DNA of 52,798 nt. Origin: an uncultured Christensenella sp. GTDB lineage: Bacteria; Bacillota; Clostridia; Christensenellales; Borkfalkiaceae. The position numbers were made by a program, and so were the translations under genes. The stretch's first letter is position 1, and each line of letters opens with the position of its first letter. The DNA lies in contig CAJUGI010000004.1 of NCBI GenBank assembly GCA_910586065.1, positions 1-52,798 of the forward strand, given 5' to 3'. Positions 41,719 through 48,591 of this stretch are shown in pieces. The notes beneath the pieces were generated by a model. That model had not been told where the DNA came from and searched no databases. It saw only the letters and a program-made list of their open reading frames with translations.

Positions 41719-42393
41719 TTAATATGTAAGTTTGCGGAACGAACCGTCCTCTTTATGAATCATTATATTTGCATCCTGATTAGCCGCAAGTGTTTTGCAA
41801 TAGTCGATTGCCTCTTTTTGCGTTTTAAAGAGTTTGATGGCTTTTTCGCCGCCGGCGGCCTTTATCTGCCACATTCCGTCTTCCTTGCGCTTGGAAATGT
41901 GATAAACCTTGCCGCCTTTCTGGGCGGGATTGGGTTCGCTTTTCTTTCCCGCGGGCTTCGTTTCCTTAACGGTTTTAGTTTCGGTTTTAGTTTCCGCGGT
42001 TTTAACTTCTTTTGCCTGCATTTTTTCGGCGGGCTTTTCCGTTTTTTCGGCCTTTTTAGCCGGAGCCGTCTTTTCTTCCTTAACCTTTTTAGGTTCGGGG
42101 TTAGCTTCGGCAGGTTTCGTTTGCTTTTTATCCGCTTTTTCTTCGGTTACTTTTGCAGGTTTTGTTACCTTACGGTTCTTTTCGCCGGAAACCGCGGACT
42201 CGGATTCCTTTTGCCTCTTTTCGGTAGTTTCCGCATTTTTGCCGCCTCTGCCGAAATCATCGCCGTATTTTCTTTTATTTACGTCTATTATAATAAATAT
42301 AACGATGACGGTAATAAGCGCGATTGCCGCCACGACGCCGATAAGCCACCACACCCAGTTGGGAACGTTGAGTAAAAGGTTTGCTGCGGACAT
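41719..42393 (-). CDS. Membrane-anchored protein with charged linker and DUF2188-like C-terminus
   Basis: The product has 224 residues: an N-terminal transmembrane helix (about 13-37; WVWWLIGVVAAIALITVIVI), a ~105-residue Lys/Glu/Ala/Thr-rich low-complexity linker (repeated KTETKT, AEKTEKPAEK), and a C-terminal ~60-residue domain (VYHISKRKEDGMWQIKAAGG ... ANQDANIMIHKEDGSFRKL) of the DUF2188 type. The domain's function is unknown. The linker would let it reach away from the membrane. It lies alone between two hairpins. Confidence 0.7.
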   Translation of the reverse strand: MSAANLLLNVPNWVWWLIGVVAAIALITVIVIFIIIDVNKRKYGDDFGRGGKNAETTEKRQKESESAVSGEKNRKVTKPAKVTEEKADKKQTKPAEANPEPKKVKEEKTAPAKKAEKTEKPAEKMQAKEVKTAETKTETKTVKETKPAGKKSEPNPAQKGGKVYHISKRKEDGMWQIKAAGGEKAIKLFKTQKEAIDYCKTLAANQDANIMIHKEDGSFRKLTY

Positions 42394-42420
42394 AAAATTC
42401 TCCTTGTCTTTTTAAAGTTG

Positions 42421-42447
42421 CCGCCCCGACGTGACGATACGGGGCGG
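42421..42447 (-). terminator. Hairpin after the cyclophilin-like gene
   Basis: Arms CCGCCCCG (42421-42428) and CGGGGCGG (42440-42447), 8 bases after the stop at 42455. The tail on the minus strand (CAACTTTAAAAAG) is only weakly T-rich. Confidence 0.55.
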
Positions 42448-42454
42448 ATAGATT

Positions 42455-43387
42455 TTAATATTTTGTGATTTTAACCGATTTGATTACGATTGCCGTATTG
42501 GGCGCGCTGAAAGTCTGCTCGATAAATTTATCCTTGTACGCGTGGGTTTCGCCGTCGAGCCCGCCGACGTTTACGTTAACGCTTGCGCTTATCGTTCCGT
42601 AATTTTCGTAGTCGTGAACGGCTTCTTCAAGGTCTTCAAGCCTGTCGCGCGCGGCGTCGCTTGAAAGCATTGCAAACACTGCGTAATCGCTTATGCCGTA
42701 AGACGAACTGTCGCCCATCTGCACGCCGAAAAGCGACGTTGCGTTGTTGTTTTTATAGTTGGCCATTATTATCTGGTCGGGCGTGGGAGTTACGTAAAGA
42801 TAGCTGTTTTCAACGTCTTCGGTGGTATCCTTATAATAATACATTTTAAGGCAACCGTAATTAGCCGAACGGCGGTCGTTTGTTATCGTTTGCTGGATAT
42901 TACTCTTAAATTCGCCCAAAAGCGTATGCAGTTTGGTGCTTTCGTCGGGAATTTCGTTTCCGCGCGAATCGTATGCGTGGTTGCCGTAAACCGAAACGCT
43001 GAGTTTGTTGTCGTTAAAGAGCGACATAAACTCGTTATATTTGGAGTGTTTGGTCAGATAATCGCCCATTCCGTCGTCGTTTGCACGCGCCGCGTATTCT
43101 TCGGCGTCGTAAGAGTAACCGCCGGTAAACCAGTCGTTTGTTTTAACGTCGTGAATTACGGTGTTGTCGTAATAGCCGTTATCGGCAAGTTCGATAAATC
43201 TGCGCACGGTGTGGGGACAGGTATCCCTCTGCAAAGTATATTCCACTTCATATTCCGTCTGATTGAATTCAAACGTAATTACCGCGCGGGGTTTGGGGGT
43301 TTCGCAAGCCGCAAGCGGCGCCGAAAAAGCGACGACTGCCGCGCCTGCCAAACCTATTAATAATTTTTTTAATCTTTTCTTATTCAT
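42455..43387 (-). CDS. Cyclophilin-like (PpiA-type) lipoprotein
   Basis: The product has 310 residues. Lipoprotein signal with lipobox PLAAC (Cys28). Then VITFEFNQTEYEVEYTLQRDTCPHTVRRFIELADNGYYDNTVIHDVKTNDWFTGGYSY, matching the beginning of cyclophilin-type peptidyl-prolyl isomerases (pattern P.TV..F..L...GYYD...FH). Residues ~90-230 are a large insertion that splits the cyclophilin fold (NKLSVSVYGNHAYDSRGNEIP matches the later 'vsma...n...sqfFi' part only loosely). The classic Q/F/H active-site residues are not all recognisable, so it may have lost isomerase activity. Its own promoter lies at 43424-43452. Confidence 0.7.
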   Translation of the reverse strand: MNKKRLKKLLIGLAGAAVVAFSAPLAACETPKPRAVITFEFNQTEYEVEYTLQRDTCPHTVRRFIELADNGYYDNTVIHDVKTNDWFTGGYSYDAEEYAARANDDGMGDYLTKHSKYNEFMSLFNDNKLSVSVYGNHAYDSRGNEIPDESTKLHTLLGEFKSNIQQTITNDRRSANYGCLKMYYYKDTTEDVENSYLYVTPTPDQIIMANYKNNNATSLFGVQMGDSSSYGISDYAVFAMLSSDAARDRLEDLEEAVHDYENYGTISASVNVNVGGLDGETHAYKDKFIEQTFSAPNTAIVIKSVKITKY

Positions 43388-43423
43388 AATAGTAGTTTTC
43401 CGCTATGATACTTATACCATTTT

Positions 43424-43452
43424 ATTTTACTTTTAAATTTCCGCTATGTCAA
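43424..43452 (-). promoter_or_regulatory. Sigma-A promoter of the cyclophilin-like gene with flanking repeat
   Basis: The minus strand carries TTGACA (43447-43452), 17 bases, TAAAAT (43424-43429). An 11-bp direct repeat CATAGCGGAAA overlaps the -35/spacer (43438-43448) and recurs just after the -10 (43397-43407), possibly operator sites. Confidence 0.8.
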
Positions 43453-43487
43453 TCTTTTTTACCATAAAATAATCACTTTTTCAGCCC

Positions 43488-43766
43488 CTACTCGTCATCT
43501 TTTAAAATAAGCACAACGTCGTTCAGGCTTTCGGCAATGCGTTGCAATTTTTCTTTAATTGCCTCCCGCCGTTCTGTTAACTGAATTTCGTAAGGCTCCC
43601 AAAGTCCGCAAACGTAATTGCCGCTACCGCACTTTTTGCCTGCACTCACGGGGTGCGCCGGATTAACGCAATTTCCGCAGTCCGCTTTTAATAATTTTGC
43701 CTTATACTTAAAATAGTGCCGCGAAAAATATCTGCAATTTCCGCACCGCTTTTCTTCTTCGTCCAT
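43488..43766 (-). CDS. Small Cys-rich (zinc-ribbon-like) protein
   Basis: The product has 92 residues when started at the ATG at 43766, which has a GAGG site 7 bases upstream; an ATG four codons earlier overlaps that site and is less likely. Three cysteine pairs: RCGNCRYF, DCGNCVNP and CGSGNYVCGLWE, suggesting metal binding; the last ~30 residues form an amphipathic helix (ERREAIKEKLQRIAESLNDV). The function is unknown. A divergent Xre-type regulator starts 125 bases away. A second, frameshifted copy lies at 45550-45833. Confidence 0.75.
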   Translation of the reverse strand: MDEEEKRCGNCRYFSRHYFKYKAKLLKADCGNCVNPAHPVSAGKKCGSGNYVCGLWEPYEIQLTERREAIKEKLQRIAESLNDVVLILKDDE

Positions 43767-43816
43767 ATTGAACCTCAAAATATATTAAACTATTGTATAG
43801 ATTAACCGACTTTTAT

Positions 43817-43845
43817 ATTTTAGTTCATATTTTCTAAACAGTCAA
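43817..43845 (-). promoter_or_regulatory. Promoter of the Cys-rich gene
   Basis: The minus strand carries TTGACT (43840-43845), 17 bases, TAAAAT (43817-43822). It lies in the divergent space shared with the Xre gene, which could bind here. Confidence 0.7.
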
Positions 43846-43891
43846 CCGTTTTGGATAAAAATTCATAAAATATAAACTAATTGGTGTGGTA

Positions 43892-44095
43892 ATGGAAATA
43901 TTTGGACAAAGAGTTAAAAGTGAGCTTAAAGAAACAGGAAAAAAGCAAAAAGATTTGTGCGAGCATCTGAACGTAAACAAATCTACTTTATCGGAATGGC
44001 TAAACAACAATAATGAACCTTCTATGGAGTACATAGTAAAAATAGCGACATATTTAGGTGTTTCAACCGATTATTTGTTGGGTTTGGAAGATTAA
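43892..44095 (+). CDS. Xre-family helix-turn-helix regulator
   Basis: 67 residues from ATG 43892 (a GTG two codons earlier is possible). The whole protein is one HTH_3 domain: FGQRVKSELKETGKKQKDLC, NVNKSTLSEWLNNNNEPSMEY, IATYLGVSTDYLLGLED. It has no effector or dimerisation domain. It is divergent from the Cys-rich gene, so it probably controls it and itself. It is one of the few plus-strand genes in the window. Confidence 0.88.
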   Translation: MEIFGQRVKSELKETGKKQKDLCEHLNVNKSTLSEWLNNNNEPSMEYIVKIATYLGVSTDYLLGLED

Positions 44096-44104
44096 TTAAA
44101 AATA

Positions 44105-44134
44105 CGCCCCGCGTGCATAATTGCACGCGGGGCG
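44105..44134. terminator. Bidirectional terminator between xre and rplL
   Basis: Perfect 13-bp arms CGCCCCGCGTGCA / TGCACGCGGGGCG with a TAAT loop. The minus-strand tail is TATTTTTAATT, ending the rplJ-rplL message. The plus-strand tail (TTAAAGTTAATTTTT) is weaker but would serve the xre gene. Confidence 0.9.
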
Positions 44135-44152
44135 TTAAAGTTAATTTTTAAA

Positions 44153-44533
44153 TTACTCAAGAACTGCGGTTGCGCCTGCTGCTTTGAGGTCTGCAAGAAT
44201 CTTGTCAGCTTCTTCTTTAGCAACGTTCTCTTTAAGCACACCGCCCTTTTCAACAGCCGATTTAGCTTCAACAAGTCCAAGACCGGTGAATGCGCGAACG
44301 ACTTTGATAACGTCGATTTTCTTAGCGCCTGCGTCTTTAAGAACTACGTTGAATTCGGTCTTTTCTTCTGCTGCGGGAGCTGCTGCCGCTGCGCCTGCTG
44401 CGGGAGCTGCCGCTACTGCTACGGGAGCAGCCGCGCTTACGCCGAATTCTTCTTCAAGAGCCTTTACAAGCTCGCTGGTTTCAAGTAAGGTTAAAGTTTT
44501 GATTTCTTCGATTAACTTTTTGATGTCTGCCAT
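44153..44533 (-). CDS. rplL: 50S ribosomal protein L7/L12
   Basis: The product has 126 residues. N-terminal dimerisation helix (KKLIEEIKTLTLLETSELVKALEEEFGV), Ala-rich hinge (about 38-57), and the C-terminal factor-binding domain (VVLKDAGAKKIDVIKVVRAFTGLGLVEAKSAVEKG). It forms the stalk with L10. About 245 bases separate it from rplJ, far more than usual, because a family-A repeat lies between. Confidence 0.98.
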   Translation of the reverse strand: MADIKKLIEEIKTLTLLETSELVKALEEEFGVSAAAPVAVAAAPAAGAAAAAPAAEEKTEFNVVLKDAGAKKIDVIKVVRAFTGLGLVEAKSAVEKGGVLKENVAKEEADKILADLKAAGATAVLE

Positions 44534-44670
44534 TTTATTTAATTCTCCTGATAATTTTTAAATTTAATAAATTATATTCATATTTTATTTTTGCGCTTTA
44601 AGGTTGCGCGCACCGCTTAACTGTATTGAATAATGCTTACCACGGGTAAACAAGTTAACCTAAAACTTAG

Positions 44671-44763
44671 AGATGCGAGCAGAACGAGGCGCGCGAGCAC
44701 CAACGAAGGAGCTTACTTAAACGTAAGTGACTGAGGCGGCGCGGAACGCAACAAAGTTATGCG
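44671..44763 (+). repeat. Structured intergenic repeat, family A copy 2 (rplL-rplJ gap)
   Basis: The 29-bp and 23-bp outer blocks are identical to the copy at 15813-15906. The inner hairpin here is CTTAC / GTAAG (TTTAC / GTAAA in the other copy), a compensatory change. It ends 16 bases from the rplJ stop. The remaining ~137 bases towards rplL contain nothing I can name. Confidence 0.8.
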
Positions 44764-44778
44764 ATGCAGATATAAGTT

Positions 44779-45303
44779 TTAAGCCTGTTCTTTGGTTGCA
44801 ACCGCGTTCAACACGCGAACCAACGCCGAAACAACGTTGTTGAGCACTCCTGCAAGGTTGGTTGCGGGCGAATTGAGCGAACCGAGCATTTTTGCAACGA
44901 GCTCTTCTCTTGCGGGGATTGCGGCAAGAGCTTTAATGCCCGACTTGTCCACGTAACCGTTGTCTACGAACGCGCTCTTTAAAAGGATTTTCTGGTCGTA
45001 ATCCTTTGCCGCGGCAACCATAACCTTGGGCGCCGCCGTCTCGTCAGAGCCGAACGCAACTGCCGTGGGACCGTTTAAATCGTTATCGAACTGGTTAAAT
45101 CCAAGGTCGTTCAACGCTTTTCTTACCAAAGTGTTTTTATAAACCTTGTATTCGCAACCCGCCTGTTTGCACTTGTTGCGAAGTTCGGAAACTTCCTTAA
45201 CGGTAAGGTTTTTGTAATCTACTAAAACGACCGATTTGGAAGACTTGATTTTATCCGTAATTTCCTGTACGACTACTTTTTTAGCTTCGAAATTAGCTGA
45301 CAA
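44779..45303 (-). CDS. rplJ: 50S ribosomal protein L10
   Basis: The product has 174 residues. KSSKSVVLVDYKNLTVKEVSELRNKCKQAGCEYKVYKNTLVRKAL is the rRNA-binding part; the C-terminal helix carries L7/L12 dimers. The start is a TTG at 45303 with a perfect AAGGAGGT site 6 bases upstream; no ATG is near. L10 with L7/L12 normally binds its own leader, which is present upstream (45333-45466). The weak start codon may help tune output. Confidence 0.97.
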   Translation of the reverse strand: MSANFEAKKVVVQEITDKIKSSKSVVLVDYKNLTVKEVSELRNKCKQAGCEYKVYKNTLVRKALNDLGFNQFDNDLNGPTAVAFGSDETAAPKVMVAAAKDYDQKILLKSAFVDNGYVDKSGIKALAAIPAREELVAKMLGSLNSPATNLAGVLNNVVSALVRVLNAVATKEQA

Positions 45304-45332
45304 ATTTTACCTCCTTTTCCGCTTAAACGCGA

Positions 45333-45466
45333 AAAATTTCCCTGCCGTCCGAAGAACAGCAGGGAAATCTACGAAATTATACCTTAAAAAGGTTGTCGCT
45401 TGTTTTACCTCTGTCACCTCGGCGGGGTATTGAGCTTTTTACGGCACCCGCTATCTACGGCAGCAA
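45333..45466 (-). ncRNA. Ribosomal protein L10 leader
   Basis: The minus strand reads GCTGCCGTAGATAGCGGGTGCC ... ACCCCGCCGAGGTGACAGAGG, which fits the L10 leader of Bacillota (Rfam L10_leader), where L10-L12 binding controls an attenuator. It is followed by an attenuator-like hairpin with arms ATTTCCCTGC / GCAGGGAAAT and a T-run (45333-45370) just before rplJ. Confidence 0.85.
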
Positions 45467-45483
45467 ATTTAATTTACTTTTTT

Positions 45484-45512
45484 AGTATATAAAATTGAAT
45501 TTTAAATGTAAA
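45484..45512 (-). promoter_or_regulatory. Promoter of the rplJ-rplL operon
   Basis: The minus strand carries TTTACA (45507-45512), 17 bases, TATACT (45484-45489), directly upstream of the L10 leader. Confidence 0.85.
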
Positions 45513-45549
45513 GCGTTTTTTAACCGTTTTTTTGCACTTTTTTAATTTT

Positions 45550-45833
45550 TTAAGTGCGTTTTTCATCTTTTAAAATAAGCGCAATGTCGCCGAACTGCGC
45601 CGCAATTTGTTGTAACTTTTTCTCAATCCGCTCCATTTGACCACTAACCGCAACTTCATAAGGCTCCCAAAGCCTGCAAACGTAATTGCCGTTACCGCAC
45701 TTTTTGCCTACACTCACGGGGTGCGCCGGATTAACGCAATTTCCGCAGTCCGCTTTTAATAATTTTTCCTTATACTTAAAATAGTGCCGCGAAAAATATT
45801 TGCAGTTCCCGCACCGCTTTCTTGATTATCCAT
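45550..45833 (-). pseudogene. Frameshifted second copy of the small Cys-rich gene
   Basis: Very similar to 43488-43766, especially over the Cys region (nearly identical at the nucleotide level from the CGGTGCGG start through the GGCTCCCAAAG segment). After ATGGATAATCAAGAA one A is missing (GAAAGCGG here, GAAAAGCGG in the intact copy), so the ATG frame runs into a stop after ~25 codons; the original frame has an in-frame TAA upstream and no other start. Codons after the shift remain open to the stop at 45550-45552, so the loss looks recent, or it is a homopolymer sequencing error. Confidence 0.8.
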
Positions 45834-45902
45834 AAACCCTTTTCCTTGTTTTTTATAATTTACCTTGAAACAAGTATTTCATAAATTCGTAAACATTGCT
45901 TA

Positions 45903-45925
45903 ATATTCACGAATTTCGTGAATAT
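45903..45925. promoter_or_regulatory. Perfect 23-bp palindrome, operator-like
   Basis: Arms ATATTCACGAA / TTCGTGAATAT around a single T. It lies between the frameshifted Cys-rich copy and the small ORF at 45955. It looks like a regulator-binding site (Xre, LexA-like or similar), but the regulator cannot be named. Confidence 0.55.
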
Positions 45926-45954
45926 CATATTCGGCAAACCAGCTTGTTGAAATT

Positions 45955-46044
45955 ATGTACGTTGAAAAGTTTGCAAAAAGATTAAAAATAAAGCGGAGCA
46001 AAACTGCTCCGCTTTTTCTTTTATTTTATTTACGTTGCGGGTAA
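45955..46044 (+). pseudogene. Possible remnant of a second Xre gene
   Basis: A 29-codon plus-strand ORF: MYVEKFAKRLKIKRSKTA, then unrelated residues read through the rplA terminator. The first ~16 residues resemble an Xre N-terminus (E.F.KRLK..R) and the position, divergent from the Cys-rich copy, mirrors the intact pair at 43488-44095. The rest is missing. The match is short, so this could be chance. Confidence 0.35.
45991..46014 (-). terminator. Terminator of the rpmG-rplA operon
   Basis: Arms AAGCGGAGCA / TGCTCCGCTT with a 4-base loop. T-runs on both strands (TTTATTTTTAA on the minus strand, TTTTTCTTTT on the plus strand), about 80 bases after rplA. Confidence 0.85.
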
Positions 46045-46089
46045 AAACCACGTTTTTTGCCCGCAGAATAGCGCGAATTATTTGTGAAC
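46033..46089 (-). repeat. Family B repeat, short copy (after rplA)
   Basis: On the minus strand: TTCACAAATAATTCGCGCTA, TTCTGCGGGCAAAAAACGTG and GGTTTTTACCCGCAACG, i.e. the two end modules of the family joined without the middle. It ends 7 bases from the rplA stop. Confidence 0.65.
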
Positions 46090-46095
46090 TTTTAC

Positions 46096-46785
46096 TTAAC
46101 CCTTGTTGTAAGCAACTTTTACGCCGGGGCCCATCGTTGCCGAAAGTGTAACGGACTTGATGTACTGTCCCTTTGCGGTTGCGGGCTTTGCCTTTACGAT
46201 TGCGTCCATAAGCGCGGTGAAGTTTTCGGTAAGTTTTTCAACGCCGAAAGACTTTTTGCCGATTGCAACGTGGATGATTGCGGTTTTGTCCAAACGGTAT
46301 TCAACCTTACCTGCTTTAACTTCCTTAACCGCCTTTGCAACGTCCATAGTAACGGTACCGCTCTTGGGGTTGGGCATCAAGCCTTTAGGTCCGAGGATAC
46401 GTCCTATTCTACCTACAACACCCATCATATCGGGAGTGGTAATCATAACGTCGAAGTCGAACCAGTTGTCCTTTTGAATGCGCTGAACCATTTCTTCCGC
46501 GCCGACGTAATCTGCGCCTGCCGCCTGTGCCGCGTCAGCCTTGTCGCCCTTTGCAACAACGAGCACTTTTTTGGTTTTACCCGTACCGTTGGGAAGAACG
46601 AGAACGCCGCGGACCTGCTGGTCTGCCTGTCTGGGGTCAACGCCCAAACGAACGTGAAGTTCGATAGTTTCGTCGAATTTGGCCTTTGCGGTGTCGATTA
46701 CTATTTTAGCCGCTTCCGTAAGGTCGTAAGCTTTGGAAGGTTCGTACGATTTAATGCTTTCCGCGTATTTCTTTGCAAGTTTCAT
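46096..46785 (-). CDS. rplA: 50S ribosomal protein L1
   Basis: The product has 229 residues. YDLTEAAKIVIDTAKAKFDETIELHVRLGVDPRQADQQVRG, MGVVGRIGRILGPKGLMPNPKSGTV and the C-terminal SVTLSATMGPGVKV. It forms the mobile L1 stalk at the E site. It follows rplK by 13 bases and is the last gene of its operon. Confidence 0.98.
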   Translation of the reverse strand: MKLAKKYAESIKSYEPSKAYDLTEAAKIVIDTAKAKFDETIELHVRLGVDPRQADQQVRGVLVLPNGTGKTKKVLVVAKGDKADAAQAAGADYVGAEEMVQRIQKDNWFDFDVMITTPDMMGVVGRIGRILGPKGLMPNPKSGTVTMDVAKAVKEVKAGKVEYRLDKTAIIHVAIGKKSFGVEKLTENFTALMDAIVKAKPATAKGQYIKSVTLSATMGPGVKVAYNKG

Positions 46786-46798
46786 TATCCGCCCCTCC

Positions 46799-47224
46799 TT
46801 ACTCTTCTACCGTAACGCCCATCGAGCGCGCGGTGCCCTTAACCATGCTCTTTGCCGCCTCTAAGTCGGTGCAATTCAAATCGGGCAACTTAATTTTTGC
46901 AATTTCTTCAACCTGAGCTTTGGTAAGCTTGCCCACTTTGTCCTTATTGGGGCGGGCGCTTGCCGTTTCGATACCCAGCGCCTTTTTAATGAGAACGGGT
47001 GCAGGGGGAGTTTTAAGCTCGAAAGTGAAGCTTCTGTCCTGATAAATAGTTACTACGCAAGGAATGATAAGTCCTGCCTGAGCGGCTGTTTTTGCATTGA
47101 ATTCCTTGGTGAAACCCGGTATGTTGATACCGTGGGGACCCAGCGTAGAACCTACGGGGGGTGCGGGGGTTGCTTTACCGGCGGGGAGTTGAAGTTTAAC
47201 TACCGCAGTAATTTTCTTAGCCAT
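46799..47224 (-). CDS. rplK: 50S ribosomal protein L11
   Basis: The product has 141 residues. KITAVVKLQLPAGKATPAPPVGSTLGPHGINI, FKTPPAPVLIKKA-type segment (TPPAPVLIKKALGI) and C-domain ATDL-like end SMVKGTARSMGVTVEE. It binds the GTPase-associated centre. It is needed for RelA/stringent response signalling and is the target of thiopeptides in other species. Confidence 0.98.
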   Translation of the reverse strand: MAKKITAVVKLQLPAGKATPAPPVGSTLGPHGINIPGFTKEFNAKTAAQAGLIIPCVVTIYQDRSFTFELKTPPAPVLIKKALGIETASARPNKDKVGKLTKAQVEEIAKIKLPDLNCTDLEAAKSMVKGTARSMGVTVEE

Positions 47225-47301
47225 TTATTTTTATCCTCCAACGTGGTTAAAACGAATTTGCCATAAAAAATTTAACAAACTCTCCCACGAAAATAAACCT
47301 T

Positions 47302-47408
47302 TTCACAAAATCCCGGCTATTCTGCGCCTGCGGGCTTTCGTGATTTTTAGGGCTGACCGCCCTCGGTCCGCCAAAGTGCAGTTTGCACATAAGCGTGATT
47401 TTACTTGC
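47302..47408 (+). repeat. Family B repeat, diverged copy (nusG-rplK gap)
   Basis: It starts TTCACAAAATCCCGGCTATTCTGCGCC, then a GGGCTGACCGCCCTCG module and GTGCAGTTTGCAC hairpin, and ends AAGCGTGATTTTACTTGCGCC. The long palindromic middle is shortened. It ends 16 bases from the nusG stop; the other ~75 bases towards rplK show only the rplK ribosome binding site. Confidence 0.55.
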
Positions 47409-47424
47409 GCCTTTTAATGCGCCT

Positions 47425-47964
47425 TTAATCTATCTTCTTTATCTGAACGTACTCAACTTCCACGTCAGTGTTTCTGCCGAACATCTGAATGTTGACCTTA
47501 GCTTTCTGCGCGGTGTCGTTAAGCTCGGTAACGGTTCCTTCAAAGCCTTCCAAAGGACCCGATTCAACCAAAATCTTGTCTCCCACGGCAAAATCTGCGT
47601 CGATTTTAACCGTTTCCAGCCTCATTTTGCGGATTTCCGCTTCCTTCATAGGAATAGGTCTGCCCTGCGGGCCTACAAAACCGGTTACGCCGCGGGTGTT
47701 GGTTACCCAGTACCACAGCTGGTTGGAATATATCATTTTTATGAACACGTAGCAAGGCAACAGCTTGCGCTCAACGATTTTGCGCTTGCCGTTCTTTTCT
47801 TCAATCGTCTGCTCCATAGGTATCTGGACGTCGAAAATCATATTTTGCAAATTATTGTTTTCGATAAGCCTTTCCAAACTGTCCTTTACCATGGATTCGT
47901 AACCCGAATAGGTATGAAGAATATACCAGCAGGGGTTTTCGGTATCGGCTATATTTTCTGCCAT
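47425..47964 (-). CDS. nusG: Transcription termination/antitermination protein NusG
   Basis: The product has 179 residues. NGN domain (WYILHTYSGYESMVKDSLERLIE ... PCYVFIKMIYSNQLWYWVTNTRGVTGFVG), then the KOW domain near the C-terminus (GDKILVESGPLEGFEGTVTELN). It binds RNA polymerase and ribosomal S10 (encoded at 20688-20987), coupling transcription to translation. Confidence 0.98.
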   Translation of the reverse strand: MAENIADTENPCWYILHTYSGYESMVKDSLERLIENNNLQNMIFDVQIPMEQTIEEKNGKRKIVERKLLPCYVFIKMIYSNQLWYWVTNTRGVTGFVGPQGRPIPMKEAEIRKMRLETVKIDADFAVGDKILVESGPLEGFEGTVTELNDTAQKAKVNIQMFGRNTDVEVEYVQIKKID

Positions 47965-47970
47965 CTTACT

Positions 47971-48216
47971 TTACGCCCCCGTGTTACTAATACTTGTTAT
48001 TAATTTGAAAAGCTCGTTCAAACCGTAGTTGAGCGCGGTAACGACTACCAAAAACGCCAGCACGACGACGAGAACGACGCACGTGCTCTTTAAAACCTTG
48101 GGAAACGTAGGCCAGGTTACTCTTTTAAGCTCGGAAAAAGTTTCCTTAAGCTTTCTGCCCATTCTTACGAAAATATTGGGCTTTTTAGCGTCTTGATTTT
48201 TTTGATTGTTAGCCAT
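47971..48216 (-). CDS. secE: Preprotein translocase subunit SecE
   Basis: The product has 81 residues: an amphipathic helix (RMGRKLKETFSELKRVTWPTFP, the conserved SecE motif) followed by one transmembrane helix (VVLVVVLAFLVVVTALNYGL). It clamps the two halves of SecY. It stands 6 bases before nusG, the usual pairing. Confidence 0.95.
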   Translation of the reverse strand: MANNQKNQDAKKPNIFVRMGRKLKETFSELKRVTWPTFPKVLKSTCVVLVVVLAFLVVVTALNYGLNELFKLITSISNTGA

Positions 48217-48239
48217 AACTAAACCTCTTAAAATAACTT

Positions 48240-48419
48240 ATGTTGCGGGTAAAAATCACACTTTTTGCCCGCAGCCCCGATTTGCGCATACCTGCGCCTC
48301 GGCGAGGTGAAAATTGCAATTATATAATAAGTTTGCCATTAATATTGCAATTCGAGGGCGAGTAGCCCTTAAAATCACGAAATATTTTGCGCGCAGAATA
48401 GCGCGAAATATTTGTGAAC
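48240..48419 (-). repeat. Family B repeat, long copy (secE-rpmG gap)
   Basis: Read on the minus strand, it carries all modules: TTCACAAATATTTCGCGCTA, GGGCTACTCGCCCTCGAATT, ATTATATAATTGCAATT, GGCGCAGGTATGCGC, and TGCGGGCAAAAAGTGTG / TTTTTACCCGCA. It closely matches 9828-9957. It begins 4 bases after the rpmG stop and takes up nearly all of the secE-rpmG space. Confidence 0.8.
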
Positions 48420-48423
48420 CTTT

Positions 48424-48591
48424 TTACTTGCTTTCTTTATGCTCCGTGTGCTTTTTGCAGAAAGGGCAATACTTTGAAATGGTGAGCCTGTCGGGGTCGT
48501 TACGTTTGTTTTTATAACTGTCGTAATTACGGTGCTTGCACTCCGTACATTCAAAGGTTATCTTAGTTCTTACGTCTGCTTTCTTAGCCAT
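48424..48591 (-). CDS. rpmG: 50S ribosomal protein L33
   Basis: A 55-residue gene: MAKKADVRTKITFECTECKH, RNYDSYKNKRNDPDRLTISK, YCPFCKKHTEHKESK. Two CxxC pairs form a zinc ribbon (C+ form). It opens the rpmG-secE-nusG-rplK-rplA operon. L33 lies at the 50S E site. A zinc-free paralogue may exist elsewhere, as is common. Confidence 0.96.
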   Translation of the reverse strand: MAKKADVRTKITFECTECKHRNYDSYKNKRNDPDRLTISKYCPFCKKHTEHKESK

